Shown here: piece by piece, positions 33,226-42,575 of the stretch
How positions within the stretch are numbered: the first letter of the stretch is position 1
Layout: every line of letters starts with the position of its first letter
From: Charina bottae
Taxonomy: Eukaryota; Chordata; Lepidosauria; Squamata; Charinaidae
Direction of reading: 5' to 3'
Assembly (NCBI GenBank): GCA_023362775.1
Contig: JALMGJ010000006.1
Coordinates: 59,301,501 to 59,365,500, forward strand
DNA: 64,000 bases
Translations under genes and position numbers: made by a program
Notes under the pieces: generated by a model
Told to the model about the DNA's origin: nothing
What the model saw: the letters and a program-made list of their open reading frames with translations, nothing else
The model's database searches: none

Positions 33226-35836
33226 ATGATACAGCTAATGATCATGGATGCCCACCTCAGATTAAACAAATATCAACACACTATAGACAGCCTCAAGGAA
33301 CAACTAGAACAGACTATGACCCCTGATCACATCAACATACTGACTACTACCATCAAGACCACATCACTGAAACAAGCAGAAAAAAGGAAAGCTAAACTCC
33401 AAACTAAACTACTTAAGTTAAACACCAGAAACAAAGAAGGACCGGAATGGGTGGTCAGCATGTCCAGCCGCCCATTATCCACTACAGAACACAATATCCT
33501 ATAGAGAGGCCTCAATTACAACACAGGGGATGTGAATAAATTAGAATTCTTTGCAGCTTTAGAAGCAGCATTGACAACTACAGGACTTACCACAGAAACC
33601 CAAGAGAACGTAAGACAGATAATCATACCACAAACCAGAAGAACATGGAAACAGAACCAACTGAAAGCAGAGGACAGAGCAGCACTCAAAAACCTAAAGA
33701 TGGACCAAACTATCATCATCCTCCCAGCAGACAAAGGCTGCACTACTGTCATTATGGACAGATCACAATATATACAAAAGGCTAAATAATTACTTGAGGA
33801 CAAAGAAACATACACCCTAGTAAACACCAATCCCATACAGAAACTGGACAACAAGGTAAAAAGAACTCTTAACAACCTCACCAAGAAAGGTCAAATCACA
33901 AAAGAAGAACAGAGGTGGATGAAAAGCAGTGGACCCATCCTCCCACGCTTCTATGGACACCCCAAAATACACAAACCTGGCATACCACTTCGGCCAATTG
34001 TATCATTACCAGGGACTCCCACTTACAACAAAGCTAAAGAGCTCACAAAAAAACTTAGTCATCTTACAGAGGTGAGCAAATATTCTATCAACTCCCCACT
34101 ACAGTGCCTCCAGAAAATCAAAGACGTAAAAATAGAAGAAGATGAAATTATGGTGTCATTCAATGTCATGGCACTCTTTACATCCATAGACCCAGCACTA
34201 GCGAAAGAATCCATGACAGCAGTTCTACGAAACACACCCGACCTAGTCAAATACACTAAGATAGAAATACCCAGAATCATAGACCTCATCAACCTCTGCC
34301 TCACTACCTACTTTCAGTTTGATGGACAAATATACCAACAAATCAAAGGAACACCCATGGGATCACCACTTTCAGGACTCATAGCAGAGATTGTAAAGCA
34401 CCATCTAGAAATGATAGCACTTCCACGTATACAACCCAAAGTATGGATCTGGTATGTAGATGACTCCTTCATCATAATAAAAAAGGAACAACTGGAGGAA
34501 ACACATGAAACCATCAACAACATCTTCAATGGAATAAAATCCACAAGGGAAGAAGAAAACAACACACTACCCTTCTTGGACATCCTCATCAGTAGAGGAA
34601 ATGAGAGCATTCTAGAAAAACACGTCTACCGGAAATCTACCCACACTAACACTAAAGTGCTCCATTACCAAAGCAACAAATCAACTTCCCACAAGAGAAG
34701 CTGTATAAGAACATTATTCAGATGAGCACTAATGCACTGCAGCAACCCAGAACACCAGAAAAAGGAAACAGATCATCTATACAGCATCTTCCAGCAAAAT
34801 GGATATGCACTCAACTTTATCAAAAACTGCCTGACCACCCAACCCACTACAACACAACCAACAGAAGCTATGAAAAGGATAACACTGCCTGTATCAATAG
34901 GTGGAACTAAGTGGTAGAGTCAGGAGGACAAAGTTGGTAACAGAGGAAGGACTGAGATTGGGGAAGCACCCCCTCTGCTGGGAAGTATGACCTTTGGCCC
35001 AGGAAGTAGTTTTGTTTCTTGCTATTCAACAAGTAGTTAGAGCAGGAGGCTGGGTGTGGAAGTTGTTAGCTAATAAAGACATTCAGTATAAATGAACCTC
35101 TGACTCATTATTATTAGAAGAGACCTTGAAACACTGCCATACATAAGAAACATTTCAGAAACTACCAATAGACTGCTACAACCACATGGCATCACTGTAG
35201 CACATAAAACAACCACAACCCTTCAGAACATCTTAAATAACCGAAAAGACCCAATAGCCCAAGAAGAAAAAACAGGCATAACCTACAACATACAGTGTAA
35301 GGACTGTAGCAGCCACTATGTAGGACAGACGGACAGAAGACTAGCAGAGCACATCCACAAACACCAACTAGCAGTCAGAAGACATGATGAAAACTCCTTA
35401 ATCTCACAACACATGGACAGACTCAACCATACTTTCAACTGGGAAACTGAGCATCTTAAACCAAGCCAAATCCAAAAACACTAGAGAATTCCTGGAAGCT
35501 TGGCACTCAGACAAAGCAGCCATCAACAGACACATAGAGGTAAACAACATTTACATACCATTCATAAGAGATAATAGAAAAGCCAAAAGACCAGAACACC
35601 TCCTTGCCAGCAATCAATACCCAGATATGCAAAGATTAACACCAAGATTAGCACCAGAGGAACAATCAAACAGCACAATATACCCTAATCAAGGAACTAT
35701 TAACTCAGTCAATCAACCAAGCAGCAAACAACAGCCCAATCAAGGAACTCATAAGGAGAGAACAACACCTCCACCAACACAAGCAGGACAAGCCATGGTA
35801 TATAAACAGAGAGCAATTCCCACTCCCTTTTTGCAC
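33226..35836 (+). pseudogene. PLE polyprotein (RT plus GIY-YIG), decayed
   Basis: One reading frame continues from 33226 to about 35450. Stops lie at 33502-33504, 33787-33789 and 34723-34725. A +1 shift near 35450 leads into the final frame ending at 35836. Visible RT blocks are LPADKGCTTVIMD, FYGHPKIHKPGIPLRPIVS, GTPMGSPLSGL and the catalytic YVDD (34453-34464). The GIY-YIG part has YNIQCKDCSSHYVGQTDRR (YVG at 35317-35325) and downstream AEHIHKHQ. The LTR plus its duplicated 5 bp total 249 nt, so the frame is the same on both sides. The start codon is uncertain. The copy is inactive. Confidence 0.88.
34890..35133 (+). mobile_element. Solo LTR (244 bp) inside the PLE
   Basis: Termini are TGTATC...GAAACA (TGT...ACA). 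The 5-bp duplication ctgcc (34885-34889 and 35134-35138) sits inside PLE coding sequence that reads on without loss once the LTR is removed. AATAAAG lies near 35071. No internal element sequence remains. It does not look like the same family as the LTR at 11767 or 44829. Confidence 0.85.
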
Positions 35837-35877
35837 TGAAGATGTTGCCTAGTCTGGCAATGAAACGTGTGCAAGAA
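35828..35877 (+). ncRNA. Hammerhead ribozyme fold at PLE 3' end, cleavage base changed
   Basis: Stem I has eight consecutive pairs (35828-35835 with 35870-35877, one G-U). CUGAAGA is at 35836-35842. Stem II has six pairs (GUUGCC 35844-35849 with GGCAAU 35856-35861, one G-U) and a 6-nt loop. GAAA is at 35862-35865, followed by CGUG. All core positions fit the hammerhead consensus except the cleavage-site base (35869), which is G where C, U or A is required. The fold is strong, but self-cleavage of this copy is predicted to be lost. Hammerheads are described in PLE terminal regions. Confidence 0.75.
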
Positions 35878-35944
35878 AACAACAAGGCTCAGAGAGCACC
35901 AAGGACTCCAGAGTTAAATAACTCCTGCACCCACTTGGTAAACA

Positions 35945-36740
35945 TTTTTTTAAAGTAGCCATCTGGTGCCCTCTGGTGTCCAACCTTCAAAGTCATCTTA
36001 TCAGTATCCAAGTATAAACAAAGGGATTTTCCCAGGAGAATGGACCCTTTCAATTAACTTCAAAGTCTTAAATCAAGTCCATCTGAGCCCCTAATCTGTT
36101 TAAAGTAACTTTCTAAAGCCAACAGTAATCATTATTGGGTGATTATTAATTGTAATCACCCTTTTGCTGTATATTCTGAAAAAAAATTCTTACAAAACTT
36201 AAAACTCATAATTTTTTTCGTAACAGATTGAAGAACTCACCCAGTGAATGCAACCAGACTTGTGGTTCTGAAGGTTTTCAATATTTAACAAGCAATAAAT
36301 TAAAAAAAAGTAAACTCCAAAGTGATTAAGAAGGTGAGGTTTGGTCGAACCTTAAGTCCATAAAAGGCTACATTAACTTCTTGAGCTCAGTGGAATCCCG
36401 CAACTCCCAGCTGTTTGCAAGAGACTGCAAAAACGTCAGTTTCTGCGGCCTACTCACACACACCCCAAAAAAACCCAAACAAACAAATCCAACTGTCCAG
36501 AGTACATATGGATAATCTCAAGATCTCTCCTTGATCTGGAGAGAATTTTCGGCAGTCTGGATCCAGCATCCAGCTGCCTTTCAGCCGTAATGTCTCCCGC
36601 TGCCATTCCTCACTGGAAGCAACTGGTGTTCTTTCAGTATTACTGTTCTCTTCATCAGAACCCACCAGGTCCATAGGTGACCATTCCAGTGCAGAGATCA
36701 GGGATTTCTTTAGTGGGTCAGTAATCTATACCCTGAAATG
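35945..36740 (-). mobile_element. L1-like element, 5' part (split by PLE)
   Basis: The minus strand carries an L1 leader region. The segment 36480-36625 aligns by eye with 17378-17545, the region upstream of ORF2 in the other L1 (shared ctgtccagagt, atctctcctt, ctcactggaag). The short frame 36450-36674 is non-coding or ancient. Together with 32270-33122 it makes one disrupted element. Confidence 0.5.
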
Positions 36741-37101
36741 TGGATCATAGTTCTGTGACTACTACAACTCATTTACCATATAACATAGTTTATAGTAGTA
36801 ATCTTGTTAGAGGAAATATCAGGTAGTATATATGGCACTTACATCACAAGTGATCTGACCTTAATCCCACAGCAACTTGTTATACAGTATCCTAGTAGGG
36901 CTCACCCCACCTCCTGTCCAAAATCCAGTCACTGATGGATAGTTACAGAGATTACCACTTGAATGTCCATACTGTCTCCAATTTAGAATAATACAGTGGG
37001 AGAAAGTTGGAAATTAAAATGGGAACCTAATGAAACAATTCAACTTCAATCGTTTCTAATGCCATTAGCTAAGACTATTAAGTGGCATGCAATAACTCTA
37101 T
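36741..37101. other. No recognised feature
   Basis: This is a 360-bp spacer between the two nested retroelement clusters. No element was recognised in it. Confidence 0.5.
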
Positions 37102-37360
37102 TTTTTTATACATTTTATTGAGATTTTAAAATATACATAGTTAAAAGTTAGAAATGAAACAGAAATGGAAATACAAATCAAAGAAAGAAAGAAAAAAGTG
37201 TAGAAAAGCAAAAGAAAGAAATAAAAAAAGATATAGAAATTAGTCGACTTCCGATCTATCTATGGTGATAGGAATAAAAAAAAAGATTTTTCTTACATGC
37301 TAGCTTTTGATATAATATTCATATATATTTCTTGTCTAATATATTTTATTTATATATAAT

Positions 37361-37927
37361 CTAATCATCAAAACCCCATGCAAGCTTTGCTCCACCTGCA
37401 TTTTGCAAATAGTCCATCAACGGTTTCCACTCTTTAAGATAGTAACGGTTGGAATTTTCTTTTAGTAAACATGTCAATTTATCATTTTCTACCATATCCA
37501 TTAATTTTAACATCCATTCTTGTATTGTTGGTAAGGTTTGATTTTTCCAATTTTGTGCATAGAGAAGTCTTGCTGCTGTAGTCATATACTGTATAATTCT
37601 AATAAAATGTTTATCTATTTGTACATCTAATAATCCAAGTAAAAATATTTGTGGTTTAAATGGAATTCGTATTTGTAATATGTTTTGCATCAGTGAGTGT
37701 ATTTCAGTCCAAAATTTCTTTGCCACTTTACATGTCCACCACATATGGTAAAAAGACCCCTCTTGTTTTTTACATTTCCAGCATATGTTGGAAACATTCC
37801 CATACATTTTAGCAAGTTTTTGTGGGGTCATGTACCATCGGTACATCATCTTATAAAAATTTTCCTTCAAATTGTAACACAAAGTAAATTTTAATCCTTT
37901 ATTCCACATATCTTCCCATTGTTGCAT
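37361..37927 (-). pseudogene. L1 ORF2 C-terminal domain (189 codons open)
   Basis: The longest intact L1 frame here starts MQQWEDMWNKGLKFTLCYNL and contains CWKCKKQEGSFYHMWWTC, the C-x2-C ... H-x4-C cysteine motif of L1 ORF2 C-termini (C-x2-C-x7-H-x4-C spacing). A helical stretch to the terminal stop follows. One frameshift at about 37930-37970 separates it from upstream ORF2 sequence. The N-terminal endonuclease and RT are absent, so it is 5'-truncated and inactive. Confidence 0.88.
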
Positions 37928-38314
37928 TTGTATATTATGACCAATATTTTTTGCCCATTGTCCATTGAATCATACAGTCTTTAACTTGTTCCTCCACCAT
38001 TTCTCCTTTTAACAATAATTTATACATTTTAGCAATTAAGTGGTCATCTGTTTCACATAATTGTATCTCGAATTCCGATTTAGTTTGTTCAAATTCCAAG
38101 TTTTTTTAATCTAATTTAAATTTCTCTATAAGTTGCATATAAGAAAGCCATTGAAAAGTATATCCTTCTTGAGCAAGCTCTTCTTTTGATTTTGTTATAT
38201 AATGCCCTTGTTCCTTTTTTAAAAGGTCCTTATAGGTCAGCCACTTATCCTTATTTCTTACTTCTCTTCTATGAAATGCTACTTGCGTAGAAATCCATAA
38301 GGGTCTCTTATAAC

Positions 38315-38322
38315 ATAAGGTT
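38315..38322. repeat. BovB target-site duplication, left
   Basis: The sequence ataaggtt is repeated at 40639-40646, beyond the 5' end of BovB. Confidence 0.75.
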
Positions 38323-40638
38323 TTGTTGTTGTTTATTCGTTCAGTCGCTTCCGACTCTTCGTGACTTCATGGACCAGCCCACGCCAGAGCTTCCTGTCGG
38401 CCGTCACCATCCCCAGCTCCCCCATGGTTGAGTCTGTCACCTCCAGAATATCATCCATCCATCTTGCCCTTGGTCAGCCCCTCTTCCTTTTGCCTTCCAC
38501 TTTCCCTAGCATCAGCTTCTTCTCCAGGGTATCCTGTCTTCTCATTATGTGGTCAAAGTACTTCAGTTTTGCCTTTAATATCATTCCCTCAAGTGAGCAG
38601 TCTGGCTTGATTTCCTGGAGTATGGACTGGTTTGATCTTCTTGCAGTCCAAGGCACTCTCAGAATTTTCCTCCAACACCACAGTTCAAAAGCATCTATCT
38701 TCCTTCGCTCAGCCTTCCTTATGCTCCAGCTCTCACAGCCATAGGTTACTACAGGGAATACCATTGCTTTAACTATGTGGACCTTTGTTGTCAGTGTGAT
38801 GTCTCTGCTCTTAACTATTTTATCAAGATTTGCCATTGCTCTCCTCCCAAGAAGTAGACGTCTTCTGATTTCCTGGCTGCAGTCAGCATCTGCAGTAATC
38901 TTTGCGCCTAGAAATACAAAGTCTGTCACTGCCTCCACTTTTTCTCCCTCTATTTGCCAGTTATCAATCAAGCTGGTTGCCATAATCTTGGTTTTTTTGA
39001 GGTTTAACTGCAACCCAGCTTTTGCACTTTCTCCTTTCACCTTCGTCATAAGGCTCCTCAACTCCTCCTCGCTTTCAGCCATCAAAGTGGTATCATCTGC
39101 ATATCTAAGATTGTTAATGTTTCTTCCAGCGATTTTAACTCCAGTCTTGGATTCATCAAGCCCAGCACGTTGCATGATGTGTTCTGCGTACAGGTTGAAT
39201 AGGTAGGGTGAGAGTATACAGCCCTGCCGTACTCCTTTCCCAATCTTAAACCAGTCCGTTGTTCTGTGCTCTGTTCTTACCGTTGCTACTTGGTCATTAT
39301 ACAGATTCCTCAGGAGGCAGACAAGATGACTTGGTATCCCCATACCACCAAGAACTTGCCACAATTTGTTATGATCCACACAGTCAAAGGCTTTAGAATA
39401 GTCAATAAAACAAAAATAGATGTTTTTCTGAAACTCCCTGGCTTTCTCCATTATCCAGCGGATATTGGCAATTTGGTCTCTAGTTCATCTGCCTTTTCTA
39501 AACCCAGCTTGTACATCTGGCAATTCTCGCTCCATGAATTGCTGGAGTCTACCTTGCAAGATCTTGAGCATTACCTTACTGGCATGTGCCTTACTAGGTG
39601 TCCGCCACCTTTGGCTGCAAAGGATGTAGTCAATCTGATTTCGGTGTCGACCCTCTGGTGAAGTCCATGTATAAAGTCGTCTTTTAGGTTGTTGGAAGAG
39701 AGTGTTTGTTATGCACAGTGAGTTGTCTTGGCAAAATTCTATCAGCCTATGTCCTGCTTCATTTTGTTCTCCCAGACCATGCTTGCCTGTAATTCCAGGT
39801 GTCGTTTGACTACCCACCTTAGCATTCCAGTCTCCTGTAATGAAAATAACATCTCTTTTTGGTGTATTATCCAGTAGGTGCTGCAGATCCTCATAGAACT
39901 GATCTACTTCTGCTTCTTCAGCATCTGTGGTTGGGGCGTATATTTGGATCACTGTGATGTTAAATGGCTTACCCTGAATTCAAATTGAGATCATTCTATC
40001 GTTTTTTGGATTGTATCCAAGCACTGCTTTAGCCACTTTATTATTAATTATGAAGGCTACTCCATTTCTTCTGTGGTCCTCTTGTCCACAGTAGTAGATC
40101 TGGTGGTCATCTGATGTGAAGTGGCCCATCCCAGTCCATTTCAGTTCACTGACACCTAAAATGTCTATATTTAATCTTGACATCTCACCAATAACCACAT
40201 CCAATTTGCCCTGGCTCATAGATCTTACATTCCAGGTTCCTATGGTGTGATGATCTTTAGAACATCGGATTCGTCGTTCACCACCAGCACCGTCGGCCGC
40301 TAGCCATCCTTTCGGCTTTGAGTTAGCTGCGTCATCACATATGTGGCTAGTTGAACTTATCCTCTGTTCATCCCCAGTAGCATTTTGACAATCTTCCGAC
40401 CTGGGAGTCCCATCTTCCGATGCTATACCAACATATCTCTGGTTGTACTGATCCATTTAGTTTTCACGGCAAGAATACTGGGGTGGGTTGCCATTACCTT
40501 CCCCAGGGATCGTATTTAGTCTGACCTCTCTGCCACAACCTTCCCGTCTTGGGTGTCCCTTCACGGTTTAGCTCATGGTTTCATTGAGGTGCTCAAGCTC
40601 CAGCACCACAACAAGGTAACGATCTCCTTTGCTGGAGT
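38323..40638 (-). mobile_element. BovB (RTE) LINE with 5' region and internal deletion
   Basis: A 2.3-kb BovB copy lies in antisense within an L1. An 8-bp duplication, ataaggtt, flanks it (38315-38322 and 40639-40646). L1 coding sequence is continuous across the insertion. The 3' end is (CAA)-type; the 5' end includes about 180 bp before the ORF. It has both the endonuclease and the later RT, but lacks the segment between them. The break lies at about 39580-39605, where the 7-bp ccttact occurs twice. The tail is nearly identical to the 80-bp insertion at 32107. The copy therefore belongs to a young subfamily. Confidence 0.92.
38333..40456 (-). pseudogene. BovB ORF2 (endonuclease-RT), in-frame internal deletion, three stops
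   Basis: One frame of 708 codons runs from ATG at 40456 to TAA at 38333-38335. Only three premature stops interrupt it (near 39978, 39482 and 38471; the last looks like a CpG CGA-to-TGA change). Endonuclease motifs include TIGTWNVRSM, GVSELKWTGMG, FITGDWNAKVG and NQIDYILCSQRW. RT motifs include FRKGR, YFCFIDYSKAFDCVDHNKLW, GVRQGCILSPYLFNLY and the catalytic YADD (39092-39103). The C-terminus has FELWCWRKILRVPWTARRSN. The deletion removes the endonuclease-RT linker and the first RT blocks without shifting the frame. From memory of BovB length I estimate 250-300 codons lost. Confidence 0.9.
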
Positions 40639-40865
40639 ATAAGGTTGGCTTATATTTATTTGAAATCCTCAACAAAGCTGTTTTAATATAATGATTTTTA
40701 AAGTCCACATTTTAATATAATGATTTTTAAAGTCCACATTAACTTTAGCTTTGTCATACCACAAATATCCATGCCATCCAAATCTTAATTCATGACCCTC
40801 CAGCAATAACTCTATTTTGAAGACTTTAAAAAAAATCTGGATGGGGAAAGGAAGCATTCTTCATT
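40639..40865 (-). mobile_element. L1 LINE ORF2, upstream piece beyond BovB
   Basis: On the minus strand FGWHGYLWYDKAKVNVDFKN matches the L1 ORF2 region preceding the C-terminal domain and leads into the sequence at 38314. This confirms that BovB landed inside L1. It contains a perfect 29-bp tandem duplication (40681-40709 and 40710-40738) that shifts the L1 frame. Confidence 0.85.
40681..40738. repeat. 29-bp perfect tandem duplication
   Basis: Two identical 29-bp units, ttttaatataatga...gtccaca, lie in L1 coding sequence. The length is not a multiple of three. Confidence 0.95.
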
Positions 40866-42084
40866 TCATTTAAAATAACAGCAGCCTACCAAGATTGTTT
40901 TGTGGGATGAAAAATAGCCATTTCAAGAAGGGGAGAGAAATAAATGGGTGAATTCCAACCTTAGAATGTGATTCTAAGAGATCAAATGTGGCACTATTGC
41001 ATATTTAAAAAATTAATTCATGTCCAATTATAAAGTGTAATAGAAGTAATATAAATCATTGATTGATAATCTAGAACAATGAATTTTCTCTGCATGAAAT
41101 GCTTTCCAACTTCAAAGACCAGAGCGAAAAGTTAGAACAGTGATGCAAACAGACAATAATGGATGGATTTATTTTTTTCAAGGAACAGGCAGTTATTTGT
41201 GTGTGCATGTGTATTTGCAGATATTATTATTATTATCATTATTATTTCTTATCTTGCTAGGGAAGGGGGTGTTAAAAATAATCATATAGTAGCCCAGTAC
41301 CAAGCTGCAAACTGGAAAGCATATACAAATGGTAAGAAGCTATCAATTATGCTGTGCATTTTAACTGCAGTGCCAAACTTAGTGGCAAGCACATTTCCTA
41401 GTATTATCCCAGTTGGAATGACTTTTAAAATACAAAAAGCAAGATGAATAATTTAACACCACACTGGGAGTTCTTTATTAATTAAGAATGTCTTCTAGAG
41501 GTGTTATTTTCAACCCACACCCCCATAATGAATATGACTGTTCTTCCTAAACTACTGAAAAGAATGCTCCCTTTGAATCGTATGTTTTTGAACAATACCA
41601 GCTAGCTTAGCATTCCAGAAGGACTGAAGCTTTCTACTGAATTAACGAATCAATTTTTCAACCCGTAAAAATGGTGCATTATGGAAGAATCTAATTTTTG
41701 TGGAAATCTAAAGGGATCCAGTGCCAAATTCTGGTGTGTGTGTGTGTTCTAAAAGCCATATTAAAGATCGTATTAGCTTGCCAAGCTAATATTTATTACC
41801 TTATTATGGGGTTTCACTCCAGACTTTCCCCTCTGAAAGAAAGCACTCAAGGTAGCTGATATCATATGATTATAGATGATATACAGTAATTACTGATGAA
41901 CATAATAAAGGAAATTAAAATCTTTCAAGAAATGGAATTCAAGGACAACATAAAGATCATACACATCCCTGGACAACTAAATCTTCCAGTGGTTAGAGAA
42001 GACTAATAATGAAGGCACAGTATGGCTAATAGAAGCCAATTTGCAATTTGGGCTATTATATGGTTTTTATGGTTTTTGTAGTTT
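40866..42084. other. No recognised element
   Basis: This is AT-rich DNA with an (ATT)n tract at about 41222-41247 and a (TG)n near 41733-41748. Nothing else was identified. Confidence 0.55.
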
Positions 42085-42190
42085 TACTGTTGTTGTGAGC
42101 CACCCAGAGTTGTTTCAAGATGGGTGGCCATACAAACCTATTAAAATAAATAAATAAATAAATACATAAATAAATAAATAAATAAATTCA
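42085..42190 (+). mobile_element. LINE/SINE 3' tail (CR1/L2-like) with (AAAT)n
   Basis: The stretch gttgtgagccacccagagttg...gatgggtggccatacaaa, followed by (AAAT)n at 42146-42186, is the common squamate tail also seen at 6245 and 55235. The part 5' of it is not recognisable. Confidence 0.7.
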
Positions 42191-42517
42191 TCTTATTTTT
42201 GAAATCACTGAAGTACAAGGCATCGTCTCCTCCCACACAGATGTTTCATGTCCTCCACATCACTGAGATAGCCTGTGAGTCCACTCCAAAGTATCACCAT
42301 TATACAATTCAGAGAGAGAGAGAGAGAACATTATAAGAAAAGAATATGGCGCACAGATCAGCTCTATCAGAATGATCTCTCTGCAACCCTCTTTAACCTA
42401 TGCACCCAATATATTGTACTTTATAGTAATATGCATAATTACAGGAGTGGAATTGCTACATTAATTTCTTTTGATGGGACATAAATGAGACTGAGTACCT
42501 ACCATTATGCCTTATAG

Positions 42518-42575
42518 CAGGGAAGAGCAACTTTTTGGAACTGAGAGCCACACATTTTTTTTAAGGTCCTGAAAG
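42518..42575. mobile_element. Possible hAT terminal fragment
   Basis: The stretch cagggaagagcaactttttg...ctgagagccaca resembles a hAT left end like that at 7850 (ctttttgagccgagagcc). No right end or target duplication was found. Confidence 0.35.

Larger units (their letters stand above)
33123..35944 (+). mobile_element. Penelope-like element with RT, GIY-YIG and hammerhead
   Basis: A PLE copy of about 2.8 kb (2.57 kb without the nested LTR) runs in plus orientation. In order it has a non-coding start, one long decayed ORF with an RT and then a GIY-YIG endonuclease, and a 3' non-coding end with a hammerhead-like fold (35828-35877). It lies within a minus-strand L1-like element and is itself cut by a solo LTR. 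PLEs are a retroelement class separate from LINEs and LTR elements and are related to telomerase RTs. The outer edges are approximate and I could not identify a target duplication. Confidence 0.85.
37102..38322 (-). mobile_element. L1 LINE, ORF2 C-terminus and 3' UTR (split by BovB)
   Basis: On the minus strand it carries the ORF2 C-terminal region and a 3' UTR of about 260 bp, ending aataaaatgtataaaaaaa at 37102. Upstream it continues as KDKWLTYKDLFKKEQGHYIT up to the BovB insertion, and resumes beyond it at 40639-40865. Pieces include FEQTKSEFEIQLC and HLIAKMYKLLLKGEMVEEQV, typical of squamate L1 ORF2. Confidence 0.88.

Noticed and set aside
33516..33884. 122-codon minus-strand frame that looks membrane-like
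   Set aside because: It is the antisense of the PLE ORF, whose sense strand has clear RT motifs.
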